Positions 36,925-45,893 are shown, counted from the stretch's first letter. The stretch is 64,000 nucleotides of DNA from Piscinibacter defluvii (GCF_004011805.1 NZ_RCHJ01000014.1:186001-250000); one strand, 5' to 3'. Made by a program: numbers and translations. Notes: generated by a model not told the origin, from the sequence alone.

Positions 36925-38535
36925 ATGTCGCGCCTGCTCCTCGTCCTGTGCCTGCTGCTCGCCGTGCCGGTGCTGGGTGTGCTCGGCTCCTGGCTGGGGC
37001 TGGACGCTGCCAGCCTGGCCGTGCTGCGCCACCAGGCCGAGACGGTGCTGCCGGGCTACGTGGCCCAGTCGCTGCTGCTGGCGCTGGTGGTGGCGCTCGG
37101 CGTGGCACTGGTCGGCGGGGCCTGCGCGGCGCTGGTCGTGCTGTTCGAGTTCCCCGGCCGGCGGGTGTTCGAATGGGCGCTGCTGCTGCCGCTGGCCATG
37201 CCCGCCTACGTGCTCGCGTACGCCGCCACCGACTTCCTGCAGTACAGCGGGCCGCTGCAGACCACCTTGCGCGCGCTCACCGGCGCGCAGGGGGCGCTCT
37301 GGCCGGACGTGCGCAGCCTGTGGGGCGCGGCCGCGCTGTTCGTGCTGTGCCTGTACCCCTACGTCTACCTGCTGGTGCGCACCGCGCTGGGCGAACGCGC
37401 CGTGCCGTTGATGGAGGCGGCCCGGCTGCTCGGTGCCGGGCCGGGGCGGCGCGTGCGCGAGGTGGCGCTGCCCTTGGCGCGGCCGGCGCTGGCCGCTGGC
37501 GTCGCGCTCGCGTTGATGGAAACCCTGGCGGACTACGGTGTTGGTGCCTACTTCGGCTTGCAGACCTTCACCACGGGCATCTACAAGGCCTGGCTGGTGA
37601 TGAACGACCGCGATGCGGCGGCCCAGCTCGCCTCGCTGCTGCTGCTGGTCGTGGCCGTGCTGCTGTGGCTGGAGCGGCGCGCGCAGCGTCGCCTGCGCTT
37701 CGCGGCCAGCCGCCGCGGCGCCGCGCATGGCGCCGAGGCGCGCCCGCTGCGGCTGAGTGGCGGTGCGGCCGCGCTCGCGGTGGGCGTGTGTGCGTTGCCG
37801 GTGCTGCTCGGCTTCGTGCTGCCGGTGGCGGTGCTGCTGCGCCTGCTCTGGCAGGAGGCCCTGCACGGCGAGATGGGGCTGCCGCTGGCGCGCTTCGCGC
37901 AATGGTGCTGGACCAGCTTCAAGCTGGCCGGCATCGCCGCGCTGCTGACCACCGCGGTGGCGCTGGCGCTCGGCTTCGCCCTGCGCCTGCGCGACAGCCC
38001 GGCGCTGCAGGTCGGTGCCCGGGTCGTGTCGCTCGGTTATGCGGTGCCGGGGGCGGTGATCGCGGTGGGCATCCTGCTGCCGGTGGGCTGGCTGCAGGCC
38101 CGCTGGCCGCAGGCCGGGGCGGCTGCGCTGGTCACCGGCACCCTGTTCGGCCTGATGTACGCCTACCTGGTGCGCTTCTCGGCGGTGGCGCTGCAGTCGG
38201 TCGAGGCAGGTTATGCACGCGTGCCGCCGGCCATCGACGAGACCGCCCGCATGCTCGGCGCCACGCGCCGGCGCCTGTTCGCCGAACTTCACGCGCCGCT
38301 GCTGAACCGCGCGGCGCTGGCGGCGGTGCTGCTGGTGTTCGTCGACGTGATGAAGGAACTGCCCGCCACCCTCGTGCTGCGCCCGTTCGACAGCGACACG
38401 CTGGCGGTGGTGGCCAACCAGCTGGCCCGCGACGAGCGCCTTGGCGAGGCGGCCCTGCCGTCGCTGGCGATCGTGCTGGTGGGTCTGCTGCCGGTGCTGC
38501 TGCTGTCGCGCTCGCTGCGCGCCGAGCCGGCCTGA
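36925..38535 (+). CDS. fbpB: Iron(III) ABC transporter permease (FbpB-like)
   Basis: A 536-residue polytopic inner-membrane protein made of two fused permease halves, about 12 transmembrane helices. Each half carries an EAA loop, EAARLLGAGPGRRVREVALP in the first and ETARMLGATRRRLFAELHAP in the second, the contact points for the ATPase. The segment MPAYVLAYAATDFLQYSG is typical of iron-transport permeases of this type. No periplasmic iron-binding protein gene (fbpA) is adjacent, so it must lie elsewhere. Confidence 0.85.
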   Translation: MSRLLLVLCLLLAVPVLGVLGSWLGLDAASLAVLRHQAETVLPGYVAQSLLLALVVALGVALVGGACAALVVLFEFPGRRVFEWALLLPLAMPAYVLAYAATDFLQYSGPLQTTLRALTGAQGALWPDVRSLWGAAALFVLCLYPYVYLLVRTALGERAVPLMEAARLLGAGPGRRVREVALPLARPALAAGVALALMETLADYGVGAYFGLQTFTTGIYKAWLVMNDRDAAAQLASLLLLVVAVLLWLERRAQRRLRFAASRRGAAHGAEARPLRLSGGAAALAVGVCALPVLLGFVLPVAVLLRLLWQEALHGEMGLPLARFAQWCWTSFKLAGIAALLTTAVALALGFALRLRDSPALQVGARVVSLGYAVPGAVIAVGILLPVGWLQARWPQAGAAALVTGTLFGLMYAYLVRFSAVALQSVEAGYARVPPAIDETARMLGATRRRLFAELHAPLLNRAALAAVLLVFVDVMKELPATLVLRPFDSDTLAVVANQLARDERLGEAALPSLAIVLVGLLPVLLLSRSLRAEPA

Positions 38536-38549
38536 GGAGGCCCTGAGGC

Positions 38550-38825
38550 TCAGCCCTTCTTGGGCTCGTCCTTCTTGTCCGTCTTGAAGAACTCGTCGAT
38601 CAGCTCGCCGGGCAGGGTTTCCATCGGGGTCTCGCTGACGCGCACGCCGCCGAGCAGTTCCAGCGAGGAGCCGAGCCAGCTGCGCTCGCGCACTTCCTCG
38701 CCTTCGGTCTTCGGCCGCTTGGGCCGGGCCGCGATCTTCGGATCGACGTACTCGCCCAGCGGCGCGTCGGCGGTGATGCGCCAGACGAGCCGCGGCGGCT
38801 CCTTGTCGTCCTTGCGCCGTGCCAT
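38550..38825 (-). CDS. Small conserved-looking hypothetical protein
   Basis: A 91-residue, highly charged protein starting MARRKDDKEPPRLVWRITAD and ending in a lysine-rich tail (FFKTDKKDEPKKG). A Shine-Dalgarno AGAGG lies 6 bp before ATG 38825 and fixes this start over in-frame ATGs further up. I recognise no domain. The middle segment APLGEYVDPK and RSWLGSSLELLGGVRVSETP suggest a folded part rather than a spurious frame. It is convergent with fbpB. Confidence 0.6.
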   Translation of the reverse strand: MARRKDDKEPPRLVWRITADAPLGEYVDPKIAARPKRPKTEGEEVRERSWLGSSLELLGGVRVSETPMETLPGELIDEFFKTDKKDEPKKG

Positions 38826-38909
38826 CCTGTACCTCTTTGTCACATCCGGGCGCATGATGACCCCGGCGCCCCCGGGCCGCAAGCCGTCCGATCAATACCT
38901 AGGGATACG

Positions 38910-39974
38910 TCAGATCAAGTCGGCGATCGCCTCGCCCATGCCCGTCGTGCTGGCCTGGCCACCCAGATCCGGCGTTCGCGGGCCCTCGGCCAGCACGCGC
39001 TCGATGGCGCGCAGGATCGCGTCGTGCGCCGCCCGTTCGCCCAGGAAATCGAGCATCAGCGCGCCCGACCAGATCATCGCCACCGGGTTGGCGATGTTGC
39101 GGCCGTAGATGTCGGGCGCCGAGCCGTGCACCGGCTCGAACAGGGACGGGAAGCGCCGCTCCGGGTTCAGGTTGGCCGAGGGCGCGATGCCGATCGTGCC
39201 GGTGCAGGCCGGGCCGAGGTCGGACAGGATGTCGCCGAACAGGTTGCTCGCCACCACCACGTCGAAGCGCTGCGGCTGCAGCACGAAGCGGGCGCTCAGG
39301 ATGTCGATGTGCTGCTTGTCGACCGTCACCTCCGGGTAGCCGGCGTGCACGGCGTCGGCCCGGCCGTCCCACCAGGGCATGCTGATCGCGATGCCGTTGC
39401 TCTTGGTGGCCACGGTCAGGTGGCGGCGCGGGCGCTGGCGCGCCAGCTCGAAGGCGTAGGCCAGCACCCGGTCGGTGCCGTGGCGCGAGTAGACCGACTC
39501 CTGGATCACGATCTCGCGCTCGGTGCCGGCATACATCACGCCGCCGAGGTTGGTGTACTCGCCCTCGGTGTTCTCGCGCACCACCAGGAAGTCGATGTCG
39601 CCCGGCTTGCGCCCGGCCAGCGGGCAGGGCACGCCCTCGAACAGCCGCACCGGGCGCAGGTTGATGTACTGGTCGAACTCGCGCCGGAACTTCAGCAGCG
39701 AGCCCCACAGCGACACATGGTCCGGCACCGTGGCCGGCCAGCCGACCGCGCCGAAGTACAGCGCGTCGCGCCCGGCGAGCTGCTGCTTCCAGTCGTCGGG
39801 CATCATCTGCCCGGTGCGCTGGTGCCAGTCGCAGCTGGCCCACTCGATGGGCTGCAGGTCGAGCCCGAAGCCGAAGCGCCGCGCCGCAGCCTGCAGCACG
39901 CGCAGGCCCTCCGGCATCACCTCCTTGCCGATGCCGTCGCCCGGGATCACGGCGATGCGGTGCGTGCGGCCCAT
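38910..39974 (-). CDS. Tartrate dehydrogenase / D-malate dehydrogenase (decarboxylating)
   Basis: A 354-residue member of the isocitrate/isopropylmalate dehydrogenase family. N-terminal IAVIPGDGIGKEVMPEGLRV and GAVGWPATVPDHVSLWGSLL fit the tartrate/D-malate branch, as does the RENTEGEYTNLGG loop. The metal/substrate motif is ASNLFGDILSDLG, with NAD-binding EPVHGSAPDIYGRN. It oxidises tartrate or D-malate with NAD and yields pyruvate from D-malate. LeuB is excluded mainly by the SLWG segment and the context, which has no leucine genes. Confidence 0.85.
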   Translation of the reverse strand: MGRTHRIAVIPGDGIGKEVMPEGLRVLQAAARRFGFGLDLQPIEWASCDWHQRTGQMMPDDWKQQLAGRDALYFGAVGWPATVPDHVSLWGSLLKFRREFDQYINLRPVRLFEGVPCPLAGRKPGDIDFLVVRENTEGEYTNLGGVMYAGTEREIVIQESVYSRHGTDRVLAYAFELARQRPRRHLTVATKSNGIAISMPWWDGRADAVHAGYPEVTVDKQHIDILSARFVLQPQRFDVVVASNLFGDILSDLGPACTGTIGIAPSANLNPERRFPSLFEPVHGSAPDIYGRNIANPVAMIWSGALMLDFLGERAAHDAILRAIERVLAEGPRTPDLGGQASTTGMGEAIADLI

Positions 39975-40008
39975 GGCGCTCTCCTGTGCAGAACCGGAAC
40001 CGCGCAGG

Positions 40009-41331
40009 TTAGCGCGGCGCGGGTGGGCGGGCGTACTTCTCGGTCAGCCGCGTCTGACGGTTGCCCGTGTCGAGCTCGCGGCCGGCGATGAAGACCCGCT
40101 CGACGCGTGTGCCCGCCTCGAGCGGGTCGCCGTCGGTGACGATGAAGCTGGCCAGCAGGCCGGGGGCGAGCGCACCGAGCCGGTCGGCCACGCCGAGGAT
40201 GCGCGCCGGGTAGAGCGTGATCGCCCTGAGCGCCTCGTCGCGCGGCAGGCCGTGCGCCGCGGCGCTGGCGGCCTCGTAGGGCAGGTTGCGCTCGTTCGCC
40301 GCGCCGAACACGTCGCCATTGCGCGCGATGCAGAACTCGACGCCGGCCGCGTGCAGCCGCGCGGCCAGGGCGTAGCGCGCGTCGATGTCCTCGTCGCGCC
40401 GTGTCGGCAGCTCCAGCACGCCGCCGATCACCACCGGCACGCGGCGCTCGCGCAGCACGTCGGCGATGCGCCAGGCGTCCGCGCCGCCGACGATCACCAG
40501 CTTCAGCCCGAAGCGCTCGGCCAGCCCGAGCGCATGGCGGATCTGCGGCAGTTCGTCGGCCAGCACGAACACCGGGCGCTGCCCGGCGAGGTAGGGGCGC
40601 ATCGACTCCCAGCGCTGGTCGGCCGGCAGCTCGGGTGCCGCGGCGCGTGCACGCAGGTAGTCCTGCGCGGCGCCGAAGGCCTCCTCGATGCGGCGCAGCC
40701 GCTCGGCGGCGAAGCGGGTGTACTCCTGCTGCAGCGGCTCGGGCACCGCCGCAAGGCGCTCGCGGCCCAGCCGCATGGTCGGCAGCACCACCTGCAGCGC
40801 CGCCTCCGGCTCGAGCGCGAGTTCCTCCCAGGTGCGCCCGGCGAGCTGGATGAGTGCCGCACGCCCGGCAATCGAGCCGCCCGGCGCCGTGCCCGGCAGC
40901 ACCAGCGCGCTCAGCACGCCGTTGGCCCGTGCCACCGGCAGCAGCTCGCTGTCGGCATTGATGGCCACCACGGCGCGTGCATGCGGGTTCACCGGCCCCG
41001 CCTCGGCATGGTCGACCGTCGCGGCCACCGAGGCCACCTCGGTCAGGCCGAGCGCCGTGTTGGCGGCGATGAAGCCCGGGTAGACATGCTTGCCGGCCAG
41101 GTCGATCACCCGCGGCGCCGGGCCGCGCGTCGCGGGTAGCGGCGCGTCCGCAGCCAGCACGGCCGTGATGCGGCCGCGTTCGACCAGTAGCCGGCCGCCC
41201 GCCAGCACCGGCCCGGAAACGGTGTGCAGCGTCGCGCCGGTCACGAGCAGCGGCGCCTCCTCGGCCGGGGTCTGGGCCGCCGCCAGGCGCGCGGCCAGCA
41301 GCGTGGCGAGAAACAACGCGGCGGCCCTCAT
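40009..41331 (-). CDS. Amidohydrolase-like protein lacking the metal-binding HxH
   Basis: A 440-residue exported protein (signal peptide MRAAALFLATLLAARLAAAQ) of the imidazolonepropionase-like amidohydrolase branch. The typical beta-sandwich start (TGATLHTVSGPVLAGGRLLV) and DLAGKHVYPGF are present, but the HxH that should follow is FIAANTALG. The C-terminal FGAANERNLPYEAASAAAHG and ITLYPARILGVADRLGALAP look normal. Loss of the first metal ligands suggests it is not a standard hydrolase. It overlaps the larger amidohydrolase gene by ATGA, so both may form one complex. Confidence 0.8.
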   Translation of the reverse strand: MRAAALFLATLLAARLAAAQTPAEEAPLLVTGATLHTVSGPVLAGGRLLVERGRITAVLAADAPLPATRGPAPRVIDLAGKHVYPGFIAANTALGLTEVASVAATVDHAEAGPVNPHARAVVAINADSELLPVARANGVLSALVLPGTAPGGSIAGRAALIQLAGRTWEELALEPEAALQVVLPTMRLGRERLAAVPEPLQQEYTRFAAERLRRIEEAFGAAQDYLRARAAAPELPADQRWESMRPYLAGQRPVFVLADELPQIRHALGLAERFGLKLVIVGGADAWRIADVLRERRVPVVIGGVLELPTRRDEDIDARYALAARLHAAGVEFCIARNGDVFGAANERNLPYEAASAAAHGLPRDEALRAITLYPARILGVADRLGALAPGLLASFIVTDGDPLEAGTRVERVFIAGRELDTGNRQTRLTEKYARPPAPR

Positions 41332-44300
41332 GGCGCGTGCCCCGTGCATTCGTTCCACCCGCCCTGCTCGGCATAGGCCTCGCGCAGCATCGCCAGCTCG
41401 GCCCAGCCGCGACGCCAGGCCAGTGCGCCGAGGTGCTCGCCCGCGATGGCCGGTGCCGGCGCCGCAGCCGGCGGGGCCGCGGCACGCGCGCGCAGGGCCA
41501 GCGCGGCGAGGCGCGTGCGCTCGGCGGCGGCGCGTTCGCGCAGCCGGGCATCCTCGTCGCGGTCGAAGCGGCGCCGGCCGTCGACCCAGGTCTGCTCGAC
41601 CCGGGCATAGGTCGACAGCGGCGGGCCATTCCAGATCACGAAGTCGGCGTCCTTGCCCGGTTCCAGCGAACCGACGCGCTGCTCGATGCGCAGCTGGCGC
41701 GCCGGGTTGATGGTCACCAGCGCGAGCGCCTCCTGCTCGGACAGGCCGTGGCGCAGCGACTTCGCGGCCTCGACGTTCAGGCGCCGCGCCAGCTCGTCGC
41801 TGTCGGAGTTCAGGCTGGTCAGCACGCCGGCGCGCGTCAGCAGCGCCGCGTTGGCCGGCACCGCGTCGAGCACCTCCATCTTGTAGGCCCACCAGTCGGA
41901 GAAGGTCGAGGCGCCGGCGCCGATCGAGGCGATCGCGTCGGCCACCTTGTAGCCCTCTAGCACATGCTGGAACGCGGCCACCGTGAAGCCTAGCTCGCGC
42001 GCCAGCCGCACGAACATCAGGATCTCGTCGGCGCGGTACGAGTGCACGTGCACCAGGCGCTTGCCCTCCAGCACCTCGACCAGCGCCTCCAGGCGCAGGT
42101 CGCGGCGCGGCTCGGGGCGCCCGCTGCCGGCGCGCCAGCTGCTGCGCGCCTGGCGGTAGTCGCGCGCCTGCGCGAAGGCGTCGCGCAGCACCTGCTCCAC
42201 GCCCATGCGCGTGGCCGGGTAGCGCACGGCGCCGGGCGTGTTCCAGCCGCCCTTGACGTTCTCGCCGAGCGCGAACTTGATGGTCGGCGCCGCGCCCTCG
42301 AAACGCAGCGCGTCGGCGTCCTCGCCCCAGCGCAGCTTGAGCAGCTGGTTCTGGCCGCCGATGGTGTTGGCCGAGCCGTGCAGCACGTGCGAGACCGTCG
42401 TGCCGCCGGCCAGGATGCGGTAGATGCCGATGTCGGTCGGGTCGACGATGTCGCCCACGCGCACCTCGGCCGTCACCGAGTGGCTGGCCTCGTTGTAGCC
42501 GAGGTTCATCGCGATGTGCGAATGCGCGTCGATCAGCCCCGGCGTCACATGCTTGCCGCGCGCGTCGATCACCAGTGCGCCGGGGCCGGCGCGCAGGCTC
42601 GGCCCGACCGCGGCGATGCGGCCGTCGCGCACCAGCAGGTCGGCCTCGGCGAGGCGGCCGGCCGGCCCCTGCGTCCACAGCGTCGCGCCGCGCACCAGCA
42701 GCTCGGCCGGGCGCGCTGCCGGCAGCACGCCGTAGGCGCCGGCCGGGTAGCTGCCGTCCGGTGGCGCCACCGTCTCCGGCGCCGGTGCGGGCGCCGCCGG
42801 TGCGGGCGCGATGCGGCGCGCGCTCCAGGGCTGCAGCCGGCCGTCGCCGCCGTCGCGCGTGCCGACGAGCTGCTCGCCGCGCAGCTCGGCGATCACCGTC
42901 GCGCCCGCGTCGCCGCCGGCGCCGCAGGGCAGGCGCAGCACCCACTGACGGCCCTGGCGGCGCGGCGCGCAGGTCTGGCCGGGCGCGCCGCCCTGCAGCA
43001 GCGGCGCGGCGGCGCTGCCGGCGATCTCGAAGCCCTCGGCCGGCGCCTCGGCCTGCCAGCGCCCGCGCAGCTCGCCGCGTTCGAAGGCCTCGTTGGGCAG
43101 CGGCCGGCCGTCGACGAACAGCAGCTCGGGCTCGGCCTGCGCGTCGGTGAACAGGTCGCCGCGTGCCACCACGACGTTGGCGATGCGCCCCGGCTGCAGG
43201 CTGCCGAGCCGCGCCGACTGGCCGATCAGCGCGGCCGGCTGCGTGGTCAGCGCGGCCAGTGCACGCTCCGGGCTCAGGCCGCGCCGCACCGCCTGGCGCA
43301 GGCGCGGCCAGAACTCGCGCGCCGGGTCCTTCAGCCCGGCCGCCGTCACCGCGAAGGGCACGCCGGCACGCTCGAGCAGGGCGAGGTTCGACGGCGCCTG
43401 CTCCCAGTGCTGCAGCGCCTGCAGCGGCACGTCGATCGCGGTGTCGGGGTCGGACACGTCGGGCGCCTCGGGAAAGGCCAGCGGCACGATCACCGGCAGC
43501 CCGCTCGCCTTCAGCCAGGCGGCGCGCCGGTACTCGTGGCCGGTGCCCTGCAGCACCATCTGCAGGCCGAACTCGGTGCGCAGGCGCGCCGCGCGCGCCA
43601 GGTCGAGTTCGTCGAGCGCGTGGTGGATCACCGGCTGGCGGCGCTCGAGCACGGCGGCCAGCGCCTGCAGCGAGTTGTCCGGCGGCACGCGCTCGCCGCC
43701 GCCGGCGGCTGTCGCGGCCATCGCGGCCTGGTACCAGCGTGCATCGAGCAGGGTCTGGCGCGCCAGCGCCACCGCGCCCATCAGCGAGCGCGGGTAGTCG
43801 CCGCGCTCCGAGCGGTCCAGCTCGAAGGCGAGGTGCTGCGCCGCGCGGGCCGCGATCACCTGCGCCTTGGCGGCGCCGACCGCGTCCGGCTCGCCGGCTT
43901 CGCCGGTCGCCAGCAGCGCGCTCTGGCCGCGGAACACCCCCGTGCCCGGCACGGCCAGCACGGCGGTGAAGCCGAGCGCGCGCTGGGCGCGCAGGTCCTC
44001 GGGCTTGAACTCGAGCTGCTCGGCGATCGACTGCTCGGGCCGCACGAAGCGGTTGGCCGCGGCGATCGAGCGCCCGACCAGTGCGGCGGCGGCGGGCGGT
44101 CGGTCGCGCGGCGGCGGCAGTTCGGCGCCCAGGCCCCAGCGCGGCCGTGCCGGCATCTCGCGGCGCAGCGCGGCGGGCACGCCGACGCTGGTCGACAGGT
44201 CGATGAACCCCGCATACACGGTGCGCCCGGGCAGCGCCCAGACGCGTGCGCCGGCGGGCACGGGCACGTCGGCGCCGGCGGCGGCCACCAGACCGTCCTT

Positions 44301-44507
44301 CAGCACCAGCGTGCCGCGCTCGACCACCTGGCCCGGCGCGATCACCAGGCGCACCTGGGTCAGCGCATGCCAGCGGGGCGTGCCGTCGTGCAGGCCGAGC
44401 GGCCGGTCGGCCACCGGCTGGGCGTGGCCGGCGAGCGGTGCGAGAGCGCACAGCACCAGCGCTGCGGCCAGCCCGGCCGAACGTCCCGCCTCGCGTCGAA
44501 AGCGCAT
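41328..44507 (-). CDS. Large exported amidohydrolase with two tandem domains
   Basis: A 1059-residue protein with signal peptide (GLAAALVLCALAPLAGHAQ). Residues ~45-590 form a first amidohydrolase domain whose HxH is missing (YAGFIDLSTSVG). Residues ~610-1000 form a second, intact domain: ARGKHVTPGLIDAHSHIAMN with HxH, KFALGENVKGGWNTPGAVRY, LVHVHSYRADEIL, AFQHVLEGYK and the aspartate in LTSLNSDSDE. Thus only the C-terminal half is expected to bind metals. It likely hydrolyses small cyclic amides or peptides in the periplasm; substrate unknown. Its ATG is only 22 bp from the end of the integrated element. Confidence 0.85.
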   Translation of the reverse strand: MRFRREAGRSAGLAAALVLCALAPLAGHAQPVADRPLGLHDGTPRWHALTQVRLVIAPGQVVERGTLVLKDGLVAAAGADVPVPAGARVWALPGRTVYAGFIDLSTSVGVPAALRREMPARPRWGLGAELPPPRDRPPAAAALVGRSIAAANRFVRPEQSIAEQLEFKPEDLRAQRALGFTAVLAVPGTGVFRGQSALLATGEAGEPDAVGAAKAQVIAARAAQHLAFELDRSERGDYPRSLMGAVALARQTLLDARWYQAAMAATAAGGGERVPPDNSLQALAAVLERRQPVIHHALDELDLARAARLRTEFGLQMVLQGTGHEYRRAAWLKASGLPVIVPLAFPEAPDVSDPDTAIDVPLQALQHWEQAPSNLALLERAGVPFAVTAAGLKDPAREFWPRLRQAVRRGLSPERALAALTTQPAALIGQSARLGSLQPGRIANVVVARGDLFTDAQAEPELLFVDGRPLPNEAFERGELRGRWQAEAPAEGFEIAGSAAAPLLQGGAPGQTCAPRRQGRQWVLRLPCGAGGDAGATVIAELRGEQLVGTRDGGDGRLQPWSARRIAPAPAAPAPAPETVAPPDGSYPAGAYGVLPAARPAELLVRGATLWTQGPAGRLAEADLLVRDGRIAAVGPSLRAGPGALVIDARGKHVTPGLIDAHSHIAMNLGYNEASHSVTAEVRVGDIVDPTDIGIYRILAGGTTVSHVLHGSANTIGGQNQLLKLRWGEDADALRFEGAAPTIKFALGENVKGGWNTPGAVRYPATRMGVEQVLRDAFAQARDYRQARSSWRAGSGRPEPRRDLRLEALVEVLEGKRLVHVHSYRADEILMFVRLARELGFTVAAFQHVLEGYKVADAIASIGAGASTFSDWWAYKMEVLDAVPANAALLTRAGVLTSLNSDSDELARRLNVEAAKSLRHGLSEQEALALVTINPARQLRIEQRVGSLEPGKDADFVIWNGPPLSTYARVEQTWVDGRRRFDRDEDARLRERAAAERTRLAALALRARAAAPPAAAPAPAIAGEHLGALAWRRGWAELAMLREAYAEQGGWNECTGHAP

Positions 44508-44528
44508 GTCTCCACCCCGATCGTGTCG

Positions 44529-44552
44529 TGGCCCCCCCGACAGGAATCGAAC
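44529..44552 (-). repeat. Distal attachment-site copy of the island
   Basis: TGGC followed by the 20-bp core CCCCCCGACAGGAATCGAAC. It repeats the last 24 bases of tRNA-Arg (56259-56282) with one difference, C instead of T at the fourth base. On the tRNA strand that base is the discriminator, so this copy reads GCCA where the current tRNA reads ACCA. Confidence 0.88.
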
Positions 44553-44733
44553 GTCGTCGGTGGCTGCCTATAAAGAATCTTCGGAACTGTTGCCTGTTGC
44601 TCGGCAGCTACCCCAAGTGTTACCCACAAGCGACAAGGGCCGTCTGCCCGTGACCCATTGCCCCCCACGTCGCCGGAGCCTGTAGGGCAAGCGGGGTCTG
44701 TAGCGGGAGCGGCTCGCCTCTGCGGCGAAAGGC

Positions 44734-45093
44734 CTATCGCAACATCTCGAAAAGCCAATCGAGCGGCGCCTTGTCGAGAAGGTGAAAGCCGAGTTTGATC
44801 GCAAACGAGGCAGCGACAAGCACCAGCCCCTGTCGTAGCCTCCGCCTGTCTACCGGGTCATACTCGTCAGCGCGTTCGTCGGCCCTGCGCAACTGCTCGC
44901 GCAGGAGTGCAATTTGCTGATGCGAAGCTTGTCCCTCGTTCTCGGCTAGTTGCAGGCTCCGTCGGCTTGCTTCGAGCTCACGCCGGGTTTCAATCAATCG
45001 GCCCGTCGGAGCCAGCAACACCAGCGCGCCGACAGCGCCGACAATATCCGATAGAACTTCGAGCGCGTTCGCGATTAGCGATAGAGCGTCCAC
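44734..45093 (-). CDS. Small membrane protein with coiled coil, unknown function
   Basis: A 119-residue protein with a hydrophobic N-terminal segment (LSDIVGAVGALVLLAP), a central coiled-coil-like heptad stretch (RRELEASRRSLQLAENEGQA, EQLRRADERADEYD), and a second hydrophobic segment near the C-terminus (GLVLVAASFAIKLGFHLL). No family is recognised. It is the last gene before the left attachment site, a position where phages and satellites often carry accessory genes. Lower GC than flanking host genes. Confidence 0.6.
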   Translation of the reverse strand: MDALSLIANALEVLSDIVGAVGALVLLAPTGRLIETRRELEASRRSLQLAENEGQASHQQIALLREQLRRADERADEYDPVDRRRLRQGLVLVAASFAIKLGFHLLDKAPLDWLFEMLR

Positions 45094-45115
45094 GGGTTTG
45101 CCCGCAGACGAGGCG

Positions 45116-45445
45116 CTACTCGTAAGTGACGGTGAGACTCAGGGGTTTGCCGGGGACTTCAAGAGTCACACCACTGATGCCCTTCCACGCGGGGATCTCT
45201 CGAACTTCCAGCCCGTTCTCACGGGCAAGCGCAATCAGGATGGCGCTCTGGGTTTCTCCACCAACCAGTGGAACGTGTCGCGGCGGCAGTGTCGCGGTGA
45301 ACATATTCCCCGGCTCTTGCGCATCGTTGAGGAGTTGCTGAAGGGCCTCATAGACACCGCTATTTTCGATGATGAAGCTCATCATCGGATTGCGCCGATC
45401 AGGCGGGTAGAGCTTGTCAAATTGTTCGCGCGAGATCGGATCCAT
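45116..45445 (-). CDS. Hypothetical protein of the island
   Basis: A 109-residue protein, start chosen at ATG 45445 (MDPISREQFDKLYPPDRRNP) because the upstream part of the frame lacks protein-like character. It contains MMSFIIENSGVYEALQQLLN, and ends with GVTLEVPGKPLSLTVTYE. No known domain is recognised. It is 22 bp upstream of the coiled-coil membrane protein gene and 19 bp downstream of another unknown, so the three could form one accessory unit. Confidence 0.55.
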   Translation of the reverse strand: MDPISREQFDKLYPPDRRNPMMSFIIENSGVYEALQQLLNDAQEPGNMFTATLPPRHVPLVGGETQSAILIALARENGLEVREIPAWKGISGVTLEVPGKPLSLTVTYE

Positions 45446-45464
45446 CACAACACTCCATCGAGAG

Positions 45465-45893
45465 TTAGGGCAGCCGTCTGCCAGCACGGGCCTGCGGGTA
45501 GTCCCCATGCCACCAAGGGCTTGCGGAAACGTCGCAAGCGAGCACGTCTTGACACTTGTGGGCGCCGTCGTCATAGACCGCCGCAATCGCGACGCCCTTT
45601 GTGACTCTCCCGAATACGGGCAATGACCTCACTACAGATTCCACAATGTGAAGATTCGCGCTAGGCTGCCCTGGCCCCTTCGAGTAGGTTGCCGTGAGCG
45701 GATAACTCGTTGACTTACTTCTCCAGCAAGCGCGTAGCGCGTTGATCCATGCAGCCGTAGCGACCGCACATTGTGTGGCGCTGCCATTGACCGCAATGTC
45801 GTCATATTCGCGGGCCGCTTCAGGATGGATCGAGTTCGGTTGGCACATTACTGCCGCACTGTCGATGGGTCGCGCGCAGTATGACGGGTCCAA
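45465..45893 (-). CDS. Hypothetical protein of the island
   Basis: A reading frame of up to 142 residues; ATG 45893 or the in-frame ATG at 45848 could be the start. It includes EAAREYDDIAVNGSATQCAV and the hydrophobic segment VFGRVTKGVAIAAVYDDGAH with several cysteines. No family is recognised. The frame is long for this lower-GC region and lies head-to-tail with two further unknown genes, which supports it modestly. Confidence 0.4.
   Translation of the reverse strand: MDPSYCARPIDSAAVMCQPNSIHPEAAREYDDIAVNGSATQCAVATAAWINALRACWRSKSTSYPLTATYSKGPGQPSANLHIVESVVRSLPVFGRVTKGVAIAAVYDDGAHKCQDVLACDVSASPWWHGDYPQARAGRRLP

Noticed and set aside
38910-39974. Call as 3-isopropylmalate dehydrogenase (LeuB)
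   Set aside because: The GWPATVPDHVSLWG segment fits tartrate/D-malate dehydrogenases and no leucine-pathway gene is adjacent.
41328-44573. Very long open frames antisense to the amidohydrolase genes
   Set aside because: In DNA of about 70 percent GC, long antisense frames arise from codon bias. These have low-complexity Arg/Ala/Gln-rich translations and no domain.
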